Shown one piece after another: positions 1 through 11,410 of a stretch of 64,000 nt of DNA. Made by a program: the position numbers and the translations under genes. The stretch comes from Escallonia rubra (Eukaryota; Streptophyta; Magnoliopsida; Escalloniales; Escalloniaceae). Position 1 is the first letter of the stretch, and each line of letters opens with the position of its first letter. Under the pieces are notes generated by a model, which saw only the letters and a list, made by a program, of their open reading frames with translations, was not told where the DNA came from and did no database searches. The stretch covers positions 21,001 through 85,000 of the forward strand of contig JAVXUO010003093.1 of the NCBI GenBank assembly GCA_033065855.1, in the 5' to 3' direction.

Positions 1-2739
1 CGAATTCCAAACGATCGCTATCAGGCTCAAATTAGGGTTTCATGGACGGTTTCAAAACATCTTTTATATCAAACATAAAATCGAATCAATGTAGTTCATA
101 AAGCTTTCATAATTAAACATTTGAAAACAAAACGAAGAAGTAGGGTCCGGAGAGAAAATCCTTACCTCGGTCCAAGCTAATGCTACCAACCTCGATCAAT
201 ATTTTCTGAATAAACCTAGATTGACAATTTATTTGTTAGAACATAATCTATGCTAATATACTATAAACCTAATATCAACTACCCAAACGGTGCTCACTTT
301 TAATCCCGGATCACGCAACTCAAACGGATCCCGCACACGACTAACCTAATCGAAAATCTTATACACTCCTTAACATGTAATGACACTCTAAAATTCATAA
401 TAAATTTCACTAAAATATTTTTATAGCTTAAATATTAATAAAAGTCAGAATATGAATTTTCTGAATATTTTTGAATTAAAATAATTTCTTTAAATACAAT
501 AAAATCCAATAATAGCCATACTTACTTCCAGCTGCAAAACAAGTCCCATAATTTTTATAAGAACTTTAAAATATATATAAAAATTATAGAAATTGAAATC
601 AGAATTTAAAAGACATAAAAACTATTTCTTTATTTTTCGTTTAGCTAAATTCAATGCGATACTGAAAATGGTAACAAATTGATTCCAAAAATCATCAAAT
701 TTATAATGAGTCTTTATTATACTATATAAACACTACTCTAATTTTCCCCAGCGCATTTTCAGGGTTTAAAGACTCCAAAAGAATTTTCCAAATCTGAAAT
801 TATAGAAAATACTATAAATTCATACAATCTCAGAAAATTCTAAACTTTTGCCAAAAATTCTAATATAGTCTATCGTACTATACTGTAAAGTTTCACGTGC
901 TACTAATAACCGTACGTTAGTTTATGCACGTGTCGAACTTAACGCTAATCCAATTTTCCGCTCCGAACTTCTCTTCCTCTTATCCTTCCTTTTTATCTCT
1001 ACCCGCTGGCCAAAACTCACTCTCTCACACAGAGGTGTACCCATGACAGGTTCCTCCCTATTCCTTCTTCTTGTCCCACTGACCCACCACACCAATTACA
1101 CATTACCTCGCACACTACAGACACTCACATGCTGCTACACTTCCTCTCTCTTCTCTTGCAAAAACCCATTTCATCTCTTACACACCCACATGTACACACT
1201 CTCACACTAAACACACCTAATCATTTACACACATATATACTCACACACATCAAAACCCATTACACGCGCACACACTACACATGATATGGCAGCCGTGTAG
1301 CACCCTTGCTCCCTCATTACTCACAAATGCAAACCACACAGGCTACACACTAAAGACACGCACACTGTGTGCCTACACACACTGATACACCATGTTTCCG
1401 CACACACTTCACACGGCTATTTCCACCTACAGCCCATTTCATTTTCCTCTCATGCATTACCTGTATACCGACACTTGCTGGCACATATCATTCACCATAT
1501 ATATAAACAATTCACCCTTCACACACTCACTAACACACAATAACACTCGCATACACTGACCTATATATACACTTACATTTACAGCTACTCTTCTTTGCCG
1601 GGTACACACACACCGCAGTTAACTCACACACACAACAACCCACAAACTCGCGACCCAGCTTCGCCCTTACACCCACTGATAACCCACGAACTCACGGCCA
1701 TGGTGGCCATTGAACCCACTGCCTCATGCGGTGGTGTTCCTCTTGTTTGGTCAACCGTCCTCACTAACGGCACCCATACAAAATACATCATCCACTCCCT
1801 CATTTCTTTTCTTCACAACCCATATCACACAACTCTAACCCACGCACAAATGTTTCCTCCATACAACATTTACGGTAGCCACTTGTTTCCCTCTCTCATA
1901 ACATCTACGAATAGACTCCAAGGCACACAACTTCCACACCCATGCATCAAAAATCCCACATACTAAACTCATGGCAGACCCATTAAACCAATCCTCACAG
2001 TTTACACGATCACACGTACATCCTACATAACGCACCACGACGACATCGACTGCCCCACCGCAGTGACCCTTTTCTTTTCTTCTCCCACACAAAACTCTCA
2101 CCAACCGAAACCATGTCAACACAGATCCAACTCATACGTAGATATAAATATACGTAACAACCATAACTTACAATATATACTCTACACAATTGTTTCGAAT
2201 TTGCGGACTACGGCAGTTTTCAATATACGAAAGGAAAACTCTTCTGGGTTCTCTCACACCTCCCCCCTTAAGATGTAGTTATGTTAAATATTAGAGAAGA
2301 AACGTTAAATATAAAAGCTTACCGAGAAATCAAGGCTGATCGCCTGGAAAAATCTTCTTGATCTCTTCCCTTGTCCCGTTCTCCTGCTCTCTAATCCTCT
2401 CTGCGTATTCTCTCTCTCTCTCTCGGTTGTGGCTGTGACGGCTGAAATGGAGCCCTTAGTCGGCTGCCACAACAATGTCTGATATATATACATATACACA
2501 TAATGAAAACCCTAATTTAAAAAAAAAAAATTAAAAGAAACCCTACACGTTCATTTGTCGCTAAAAAATTTTGTCGACAAAATTTCAGTTACACTAATCG
2601 TCACTAAACACTTCAATCATTATCCCTTATAACTGTTAGCGTTAGATTATAATTAATGGTTTCTAAAATTGACAGAAATATTGCTCACCAATTCGTCGCT
2701 AAAGTTTGTAATTAGATCCGAAAAATATCGGGGTGTTAC
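1..2739 (-). mobile_element. Chromovirus-type LTR (A), right-hand end; left end outside window
   Basis: The right end reads ATCGGGGTGTTACA, whose reverse complement starts TGTAACACCCCGAT, the TG...CA start of an LTR in minus orientation. It shares its layout with the LTRs at 18681-26555 and 29524-30735: a stretch reading 'cttacctcggtccaag', a long CACACA/CCCAC-rich middle (about 1000-2050), then repeats of GTCGCTAAA-like motifs before the end. The base after 2739 falls straight into sequence matching the R1 LTR, so no internal region follows and this is probably a solo LTR inserted there. Comparison with the 18681 copy suggests that several hundred bases are missing beyond position 1. Open reading frames at 1595-2278 are low-complexity and not credible genes. 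LTR identity is inferred from the shared family; the lineage (Tekay/Del-like) is a guess from the terminal sequence. Confidence 0.6.
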
Positions 2740-3867
2740 AAGTCTAGTCTAGTTGCATGTCAAGTCAAGTCCATCAATGCGGTCCAGTTGCATTGGTTCT
2801 GTCCATTTGTGTCAAGTCCGGTCCAAGGTCTAGGTTATTCTAATTGATGTAATTTGTCTATATAACTTGGGGAAATAATCCATGATTTATTCTTGATAGA
2901 AAACCAAATCAATTCATTTTATGGTTAGGAAATAAGTTATCTCGAATCTAGTACATCTTATTTATGATTTCAGATATAATTATCGAAAATAAGGGCAGAT
3001 AATGCCTCGAAATTTAAAAAATCATTTTTAAATAATGGGGTGAACCGACTAGTTTTCGACTAACTAACCCGCTAGTTGACTTTTGTCAGTATGCGATTTT
3101 GTAACTTATTCTTACTTATCTCCAGCGTTGCAGATTGGCACTGTCAATCTTATCAGACTCTGCGACCCTAAGCACTACAAAAAGGGGTCTTGCCATTCAT
3201 TTTTAACGGCCTCTGGTCCTTGGTTCAGAAGCTTGTTCTTTATAGCTTGTGTTGCCATTTCTTAGTGAAGTAACATAACTATCTCTTTCGAGAAACCTAG
3301 CCATTCAATTCACTCTTAAAAATGTCATTTAGCTCTTTGTATCATGGATTCTATGAAAAACATTCCCTAGATGTCAAGACAAGCTACAGCCCGAAATAAT
3401 CTTTACTAGCTTTCAAGAGCAGAAAATCATATAGATTGTCTCCCCTCTGTGTGATCGCATTTCATTTCAAAAACTACAAAAAGAAAGCCTTTTTACCGAT
3501 TCTTTGTCTAAAGTCTAGGTCCAAAATGTATATTACTCCTCGTACGATCATAGTCAAACTGCGGCAGTTTTGACTGCGATTAGTCCGACCAGATAAGTAG
3601 GCAATTCGACCTCCGATGTTGAGTTCAAGCCAAAAATCTAAAAGAACTTAGGGTGAGTCTTATCATGTTTTATAAGCTATGTGTTCTTAAGACCAAAATT
3701 AATTCAAAATGAAGTAGAAACCAAAGGGCGCGACGGGTGCCTAACACCTTCCCATCGCGTAACATATTCCCTGGACCCCTCTCTTAGTTTCGACAGATTA
3801 GTTGTTCTTCCTGGACATCTTAGAGTCATTTTCTATGTTTTTCTTATTTTCTTTTAAATAAATAAGA
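2740..3867 (+). repeat. R1 element, 5' LTR remnant
   Basis: This stretch aligns in the same order with 14150-15110. Shared landmarks are 'ccagtctagtt...caagtcc', 'ggaataaatcatt/gataatgcctc', 'gaaccg..cttttcgat', 'gtccgaccagata-gtaggc', 'gagttcaagccaa' and 'gggtgcctaacac'. The copy at 14046 starts with TGTAGACACCC; the corresponding start is missing here because LTR A has inserted at 2739/2740. At 3868 the sequence TGGCGACTCC could be the primer-binding site that follows a 5' LTR. The phrase 'gggtgcctaacacc' before a 'tggcgactcc' site is familiar from plant Ty3/gypsy LTRs. The copies are strongly diverged, so the element is old. No coding sequence is seen. Confidence 0.55.
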
Positions 3868-3940
3868 TGGCGACTCCATAAAATCATTTCACTTTCGAGG
3901 CGATTTGCCACACTAACTATGGATAGGAACTTGTGTTGTG
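3868..3940 (+). other. Candidate primer-binding site and leader of R1
   Basis: TGGCGACTCC begins immediately after the region homologous to the other LTR. Retroelement primer-binding sites start with TGG because they pair with the CCA end of a tRNA. The site is short and I cannot name the tRNA with confidence. The following 60 bases show nothing else. Confidence 0.3.
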
Positions 3941-4970
3941 CTAAGTACCCTGATCAATTTTGCATGTGAGAGTAGGAGGCAGATGGCCCTCATTTTCTTC
4001 AACTGTCTCGTCTGGTGAATCTTCGGAGAACAGGAGTTTGGTTGCACCTGGCATTTTGGCTACCTGATAGACTCGACCAAATCGGGTTAGATCTGAAATA
4101 GAGATATTAGGCCAAAAGGTCAACCATGTGTCCTTTTCATAACCTTCCTGTTCTACGTCCTAAGCTTCTTCTCCCATTAACTCTTCCCATGGAATCACAC
4201 TGCAATATTCGTGTTGGGTAGTCTTGATATTCAGATCTGGGATATATTTCGTCTAATATACTGATACTATGAGTATAGAAAGATCTGACACTCGCAGGCA
4301 CTATCAGTCGTGGGTAAAGATTCCTTCTTCACATTTGGCTTGGCAGGAAAAGACACTTCATCCTCGTCAATTAGATCTTGCATGACTTGCCAAATGACAT
4401 GCACCTTTCTATGTGATGCACGACCCCTCGCTGGTACTCCAAGTAGGTGTGGACATCGTATCCCTCGGGTATAACAGCTAGTATGAGGGTAGGGGGCAGC
4501 TTGGCAGTCATGCCCCTCTGTAGCTGTTGTTTAAACACCTTGGTCAATCGGACACTGAAAGGGGTTAAATGCCCCTCCGTAGCTGTTGTTCAAACACCTT
4601 GATCAATCAGACACTCAAAGGGGTTAAATGCCCCTCCGCAGCTTTTGTTCAAACACCTTGGTCAATCGGACACTCAAAGGGGTTAATTATGTTGTGGCTC
4701 ACTGCTAGCTTACCATGACACCACCTATTGTGACAGCACATTGTTGACGTTGCTTGCACTAGTTGAACACCTCTTGCTGGCCTTGTAACCCCTCACTTAG
4801 TCACCCTGGAAAAGGTTCAATTGATTGCATTTTCTATCTGTCTAAAGGATCTCATCAAGGCCTTAAAAGAGGTGCAATAGTGTCCAAAATATACTCGTAG
4901 TACACCGGCAATAGGTTATTTCTCACTATGTTGCATTATGTTGATCTTATTCCGAAGGGCAGTTAACCAT
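3941..4970 (-). pseudogene. Tat/Ogre-like gypsy gag (distal part) to protease linker, decayed
   Basis: Read on the minus strand this continues the gag that starts at 10060, after the hAT insertion at 4979-9621 is removed. About 4380-4470 (minus) encodes a broken version of the Tat gag knuckle (YQRGVVHHIERC, compare the usual Y/CxxHxxxGHxxExC). At 4123-3941 a 60-residue open stretch containing LTRFGRVYQVAKMPG resembles the gag-pro linker of such elements. About 4850-4970 gives fragments such as PVYYEYIF interrupted by stops and frameshifts. The reading direction is opposite to that of the flanking R1 LTRs, so this is either a second element inserted into R1 or an inverted segment. No complete domain survives, so it is not functional. 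Confidence 0.5.
4511..4687. repeat. Three tandem 59-bp copies inside gag remnant
   Basis: Three head-to-tail copies (4511-4569, 4570-4628, 4629-4687) each begin TGCCCCTCYGYAGCT and end AAAGGGGTTAA. They differ at only a few positions. The unit length is not a multiple of three, so the duplication arose or spread after the gag frame stopped mattering. Confidence 0.85.
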
Positions 4971-4978
4971 CTTGGTAA

Positions 4979-7900
4979 TAGGGATGGTAATAAGATCCGC
5001 AACTGGCGGATCTCTGTCCCGCCTTGCCCCAATCTGGTAGTGCGGGTCATTTTGACTATGACCGGGTCAGAGGTCGGGTATAATTTTTTTTTAAAATTCG
5101 TAGCGGGTTAAGGTCGGGTATGGTATTTTGTGCAACCCCCCTTGATACCTGACCCACCCGGTAACCCATTCTAGTCCCAGTATATTAACCATTTACATCA
5201 TTTAATCATAACCGTCCATTACAACATATATAAATGATTTCCTTGTTCCTCCCCAACCCTAATTTCCATCTTCTCTCACTCTATGTTGACTAAGGTGACA
5301 CCATTGCAGTTTTTCTCTCCCTCTCGATGACTCTGTCGACTTTCCCCGCCGGCCGTTGCGCCTTTTGTTTATTTCCCTCGCCATCACCTCCACCATCTGT
5401 CCACCTCTACTTCGACCAATCACCGTCACGACGACTTCACTACCACCTCCACCTTCATCACCAGGCCAAGAAGGCAGAGCATTTGAAGCTACTGTTGACT
5501 TTAATGTCTTTCCCACCATTCTATCTATAGATGAGGACTTTGAACCTTTGAAGCCTAGATCAAGGAAGCAGAGCATTTGAAGTTGCCATTAACTTTTCAA
5601 TCTCCAATCACTGATTCCAATCCCAAAGGTTAGCTTCATTCTATCTGTTAATTAATCTATAATAGTGTAATTCATATTGTTATTGTTGTTTGTTAAGTAG
5701 AATCCCCCCCCCCCACACCGTCCTCTTTTTTTTGGTCAGTAGTGGGATTTTAGGCAATATCTGGAACGAAATTAGGGATGACAATAATAGTGTAATTCAT
5801 AATCATGGAAAACTACCAAAGTATCTGTAGTGGCGCTGACACTATCAGAAAACATAGAAATTTACACTTGCATGGTTTTCCTTGGTTGACACTGTTATAA
5901 ATTGCTTACTTTCACCACTGTGTGTCGCACTGAGCTCTTTGGAAGCTTTGATATCCTTCTAATTTCGAAATCTTTCATAGCTCCTTAAATTATTTTGATG
6001 TTGAACACCTGAAACTCTCTATTAGATCTGACTACTTAGCGCTTTACTTGTTTTGGGTGCATAAGGGTGTGAAAGATCTATTTTACTCGATGCTTGTAGT
6101 ATTCAGGCGGTATGCGATCTGTGCAGTGGTCTTTTATTTTAGGTTTGCAACATGTTTACTAGACAACCAACTAACATGGTATGGTTAGAGAAGCATAAAG
6201 AGTGTAGATGATTAAGTGTCAACTCCTGGGCATATTAGTAGGTAAATCTCCAACAAGAATAAAAATTTTAATGGCAATAACATATTCTTCCGAAACTGGC
6301 ACAGTTAGAAGGCTTACTTCGGGTTTAAATTTGAAAAGTGGGGGTAATGGGAGACCATTTGGAATGCATACATGCTTCCAGCTGCGGCAAAAAGATAGTT
6401 TAGGTCAACTTATGAGTCTTTTGTTTTTGACAAAAGAAACTTATGGATTTGTTCTTCTTTCCCTGAACAAACAATGGATGTAATTGTAATGTTTATTGCT
6501 AGGGAATATATATCCTCTAAAGGTGAAATTGGTTGCATTTTTCAAATGCCTATGTGAAATGGGAGTCTATAATCAACTTTCTAAGAAGTACGATAATGTA
6601 ACTGAAAAGAAAATCAACATACTAAAAGAGAAAAGTAATCATACAACGCCATCCGGTTGAATTCTTATGTGATGTACGAGGGAACAAATGTGCGTATTAC
6701 GTAATTTCAGTGAATTATCTAGTAATTGCAGATTTCTGATGAAGTGTTCTTTGTGTTTGAATGAATATACATATAAAATCATGTCTTCCAATGAAATTAC
6801 GTCTTCTTCTGTTGCATCGACTATGGTGCAAACCCTTAGAACTACACTGGAGGATCAGAGTTCTCATCCATCAACGCCGAATGCAGGCATGAGAGTCTCT
6901 AGTTCCAAACCAGTTAACCTTGATAGTGGTCCCGAGGAGTTAAATAATGATAATTTGAATTGTGTTGTGTGGACGCACATTGAAACGAAATAATAAATGG
7001 TGGAGACGTGACATCGACTTGTATTCACTACAGGAAAATTATTGCGGCAAAACCCAAAAAAAAATGGGACTATTCACTTGCGTATGCACTTGGATAGATG
7101 TAAACGTCTAAGGCAACCGGATGGTAGACAAAAGCTCTTGACTGGGATAATGGGAAAAGCAAATGCTAAGCCTGAACTAGGTAATTATACATTCGATCAA
7201 AATTTTGCTAGGAGAGAGATTGGAAGCATGATAATTTTGCGTGAATACCCGCTATCTATTGTTGACCATGTGGGATTTAGGAGGTATTTGTCTGCACCTT
7301 ATCCATTATTTAAGGTACCAACCCGAACACAGTGAAGAGCGAGATTATGAAGATTTATGACTATGAGAGGGAGCAAATGATAAATCTGTCGGAGGGGATA
7401 AGAAGCAGGATTGCAGTCACTATGGATTTGTGAACTTCAGGCAATAAAAAAAAAGGTTTCATGGATGTGACATCACATTTTAGCGATGAAGACTTCATTC
7501 TTCAAAGTCATATTTTGAGGTATTTTTTTATCTTTTGCAAAGCTGGTACTTTACGAGTTATTTTTATTCTTACTTTAGCATAATAAGTGTTAAAATTTGT
7601 CCTTTATAAGTCTTATATTTGCCATGTCCACACACTAGTGAAGTATCTTGTGAGGCTTTGTCACAAACATTTGGAACATTAATAGAAAATTGTGCACAAT
7701 CACGGTTGACAGTTGTAGTACGAATGATGCGATGGTTGATGACTTGTTGTTTAAGTTGGATTCTAGTTCTTTGTTGTTGTTTGGTGAATTGATTCATATG
7801 CGGCGTACGACACATGTGTTGAATTTAATTATTAAAGATCGGTTAAGTGTGATAAAAGGGGGATATGAGAAAATTAGAGAGAGTGTGGCTTTTCGGAGGG

Positions 7901-9621
7901 CAACACCAAGGAGAGACGAGAATTTTGAAGGGACTGTTCGTAAATTGCGAACGTCAAGCACAAAAAGTTGGCACTTGATTGTCCTACTAAATGGAACTCA
8001 ACATTCTTTAATGCTTGAAACTGTTTTTCTATATAAAGACATTTTTTCTCGCTTAAAGGAACAAGACTCTTAATATAATACAAAGTGAAGAGGAGTGGAC
8101 TCTTGCAAGAGAGATATAGGGCAAGTTAAGGTTGTTTTATGAAACAATAGAGATATTTTCGGGCACAAAGTATCCTGCAACCAACCTATTTTTTCAAAAA
8201 TTTGTGAGATTAGAATGGCGTTAAGTGAGTGGCTCATGAGCTTAAGTGAGGTGATTAGAAGTATGGCTAAGAAAATGCTTGAAAAGTTCAATAAATATTG
8301 GGTGGATATTCATGGAATCATGGTGGTTACTCTAGTGTTGGATCCTAGGCATAAAATGGAGTTGATTCAGTATTATTATAGCCAACTTTATGGGTTGGGA
8401 GAAGAGGCAGAAACTGATAAGGTGTTATCACTTTGTTATAGACTTCTTCGTGAGTACCAAAATAGAGAGGCTAGTGATCATGGTACTTGTATTGGATCAT
8501 CTGTTCACCTACAAGAGCATGTTGAGGTTGGATGTCAAGATTCTCTTAAAGGTTTCGATGAACATGACATTATCTGAGTTGGATCATTATCTTGGGGAGG
8601 ATGTGTTGCCTAGGTCTTTGGATTTTGATATTTCGGCTTGGTTGAAGACTAGTGGATTGAAATACCCGAGATTACAGTTGATGACCAAGGATATTCTTGC
8701 TATTCCCATATCTACAGTCTCATTGGAGGCATCTTTTAGCACGAGTGGTAGTTTAGTGAGTCCTCAACGTAGCAGGCTTCATCCAAAGACATTGGAAGAG
8801 TTAATGTGTGGTCAAGACTGGTTATGGGCTGCTGAAATGAAAGGTAACTCATTCTTGATTTCATTTCTAGAGTTAAATTCAACTATACGTTAAATTTTGA
8901 CATGTACTTGTAAATTTGCATTATTGTGTTATAGGTGTATATAATCTAACACACAAGGGATATGCAACAAATTATGATGACAAAGATGGTGACAACTCAT
9001 GTGTTACGGGTGTACGATTCCTTACGCAATTTGTACTTCATTTTAGTTTGGCTCTTTACCTCTTTTATCTATTTATGCTAATGTCATTTTTTTTGTTTTA
9101 ACCTTTAACAGTGCACAGTGACTCCATTTGTATTTGGAGTGAGGATCAGCTGGACTAGCTTGCCTTGGAAATCTTTGTGCTACTTCTAAGTGATTGCTTT
9201 GTGGTTTTTGCATTGAAGTTAAACTATTTCGTAAATGTGATGTAATCTATTTGAATTATGATGTAAGTTATTCGAACTGTGGTGGAATCTAATCTATTAA
9301 TCTCTCTTTTAGGAGTTTGGACATTAACTTGATATCTATCTATTTTATTTCTTTTGATACAATTTTGTAACGCAAAATTTTGAAATACATGGTCAAGAAG
9401 CAGTTCTTGCAAAGCAATCAGGGCGGGGTTGGACTAGTTTTGAGGCCTTAAGGGAGAGACGGGGTAGGGACGGGTTTTCTAAATTATTTTTGGGTCGGAT
9501 ATGGTGTTGAAATTATATAACCCGGTGTGGGACGAGACGGGGCTGGGTTGGATCTCAGGGATAGCAGGGGGGGTACGGATCTTATAAGATTTGCATCCGA
9601 CCCTCCCCATCACCATCCATA
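4979..9621 (+). mobile_element. hAT transposon, 4643 bp, with 8-bp TSD
   Basis: The ends are imperfect inverted repeats: left TAGGGATGGTAATAAG, right ending CACCATCCATA (reverse complement TATGGATGGTG). Flanking 8-bp duplications are CTTGGTAA (4971-4978) and CTTGGCAA (9622-9629), one mismatch; 8 bp is the hAT signature. Subterminal stretches on both sides are rich in CGGGT/GGGACGGG motifs in opposite orientations. The interior holds a broken transposase gene (6781-8893). From 4979 to about 6780 there are only subterminal repeats and presumed 5' leader. The target is the minus-strand Tat gag: gag sequence resumes on both sides, which confirms the boundaries. The element is now immobile unless helped in trans. 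Confidence 0.88.
6781..8893 (+). pseudogene. BED-finger hAT transposase (RICESLEEPER-like), broken
   Basis: The likely start is ATG 6781 (MSSNEITSSS...). A BED zinc finger follows at about 6960-7110, starting VWTHIETK and ending HLRMHLDRC after a frame change. Its second cysteine position reads Tyr (CIHY). Next come the catalytic-core landmarks: THVLNLIIKDRLS (about 7815), CPTKWNST (about 7980, in another frame), and LVLDPRHKM (about 8335). The hAT C-terminal dimerisation domain (8570-8870) is well kept: ELDHYLGEDVLPR, DILAIPISTVSLEASFSTSG and SRLHPKTLEELMCGQDWLW. At least four frame changes and stops (near 6993, 7335, 8073, 8577) separate these parts. Some may be introns (a plausible one lies about 7520-7640), but the shift inside the BED finger is a true lesion. 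It encoded the nuclear DNA-binding transposase of the surrounding element. Confidence 0.85.
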
Positions 9622-9629
9622 CTTGGCAA

Positions 9630-10060
9630 CCTTATTTTTCCAATGAATTATTAAAATAATATTAAAATAAGACTGATTCTTAGGGCTCTTTTTGGTGGTC
9701 TCTATATCACTCCCATAATGCCCAAGTCAGCGTCATACTGATACTAATTGACAAATTCCCATACTACATCTTCCCACATTTATACCTTTGAGTCATCGAG
9801 GATAAGAAACCATTGAGCAGTGGCGCCTGTCAAAATAAGTTGAAAGAGTTGAACTGGTTTCGGTGAACTCCAAGAGTAGCTAACATGCTCATGTACATCT
9901 TTACATGAATCTTAGGATCTGATGCCCAGTCGAACTTGTCCAGCCTTTCAAACTTTAGGCAGAGTCTGTCCTTCGTGCCCAAGGTAAAGGCACTGAGATT
10001 CATTTGTCCACTCTTCTCACCATCAGCGACTCTAGCATCAATTTTTTCCTTCCACTTCAA
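9630..10060 (-). pseudogene. Tat/Ogre-like gypsy gag (N-proximal part)
   Basis: The minus-strand frame 10060-9830 contains FERLDKFDWASDPKIHVKMY, close in pattern to the conserved 'F.KYDGT.DPK.HL.MY' opening of Tat-type gag. A +1 frame continues with LTGATAQWFLILDD (about 9790-9825), matching the usual 'LTGAALRWFLNLD' motif. The gag is then cut by the hAT element and resumes at 4970. Gag would have formed the particle core. The fragment lacks an intact frame across its length and is non-functional. Confidence 0.65.
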
Positions 10061-10689
10061 AATTCCTATCCTTCCCTCAGTGTCTGACTCATAATGCCAA
10101 TCAAGTTCGTTCTTGGGGTCTCTCTTATCTTAATCCTCTTGTCATCCTCGGGCTAGTTCCTATCCTCATTTTTTTTCTGTGCTCATGCTCTCCTTGAATA
10201 ACTCCAAGTGTTGGCTATCTTCGCATCCTTAATTAATTACTGGTTCTAGTTTGCATGTGAATTGTGACTTTGCAAAGAAGTGTGAAATACCGTGACACCA
10301 AAAAAAACACCGGTGGAAACACATGCCTCGTTGGCAAACAAATGGTGGCATATGTGTGTATCTTGATCCAATATGAGGATCGAGTGGTCAACCGTTCGAA
10401 TCGTAGGCCAAAAGCATGAAACTCACATAATTTGGGGCCCTACTTTGTGTCCATTTCTTGGACGTTGAAACTCCGTCTCTATGATAAAAATTGATGAAAA
10501 AGAAGGAAGCATTCCAAGACTTTATAAAGGGGAAGTATAGTTTGAGAGGGATAAGAGAGGGAGAAGTACTTCACAGGGTTGAATTTGAGATAAAGAGTGA
10601 GCAGATTGTGATCGAAAGCCTGTGAAAAAAAATCCTAAAATTGTGCCCTAATCTGAATGGGTATAAATGGCCTGTTTTCCGTTTAGACC
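10061..10689. other. Unassigned spacer between gag and chromovirus fragment
   Basis: About 630 bases without a recognisable gene. Part (to about 10300) may be leader sequence upstream of the minus-strand gag. The rest includes a TTTATAAAGGGG box at about 10520 and purine-rich sequence. I see no repeat boundary that explains it. Confidence 0.3.
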
Positions 10690-11410
10690 TGCCAAGCACT
10701 CTGACTAACTGGAAGGTTTTCGTCCGGACAGGCAAGACGTGTGCACACTTAGTCAATCTATCAAATATTACCCAAATAACATCATGTCCAGAACTGGTCT
10801 TTGGTAATCCAGAAACAAAATCCATAGTTATGTGTTCCCACTTCCATTCCGGTATCGGTAATGGCTCGTCCGGTCTTTGGTGTTTTGCCTTCACTTGCTG
10901 GCATACTAAGCATTTGGATACAAACTCAGCAATCTCTCTCTTCATGTTTCCCCACCAGAAAGTCTCTCGACGATCCTTATACATTTTTGTGCCTCCAGGA
11001 TGAATCGAGTAACCTGACTTGTGAGCTTCTTCTAAAATTTCCCTTTTTAAACTAGGGTTACCCGGCAGACAGATCCTATTGCCAAAACGAAGTATCCCAT
11101 CTTGCAATTTGTACTCAGATTTATCTCCCTTCTTTACCTCTTCTATTATATTAAATAGATGTTCATCGGTCTTCTGAGCTACCTTAGTTCTATCAATTAA
11201 AGTGGGTCGTACCACTAGGTTGCTTAGTGAACTATCCTTGTCCGAGTCTCGAATCCTGACATCCAAGTCCAATTTTCTCATATCCTCTAATAGATGCCTC
11301 TATCTTGTGATTAGGACGGCCATTGACGAAGACGACTTCCTGCTAAGTGCATCGGCAACTACATTTGCCTTCCCAGGGTGGTACTGGATGTTAAGGTCGT
11401 AATCCTTCAG
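10690..11410 (-). pseudogene. Chromovirus integrase, truncated after first core Asp
   Basis: The minus-strand frame 11281-10571 carries the HHCC zinc domain: H...H in EEAHKSGYSIHPGG and C..C in SKCLVCQQ, with the spacing usual for gypsy integrases. The catalytic core begins (WEHITMDFVSGLP gives the first Asp; VIFDRLTKCAHVLPV follows). At about 10690 the similarity stops, before the second Asp and the Glu. The C-terminal core, the GPY/F region and any chromodomain are missing. Upstream it connects to RNase H (11416-11620). The lineage call of Tekay/Del-like chromovirus rests on motif style only. Confidence 0.8.

Noticed and set aside
1595..2278. Open reading frames in CA-rich DNA
   Set aside because: His/Thr/Pro-biased translations of CACACA repeats inside an LTR; similar accidental frames occur at 20556-20961 and 25761-26029 in LTR B.
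7026..7045. CACTACAGGAAAATT, like a CACTA transposon terminus
   Set aside because: It lies inside the BED-finger coding region of the hAT transposase and encodes HYRKI; no subterminal repeats or partner end.
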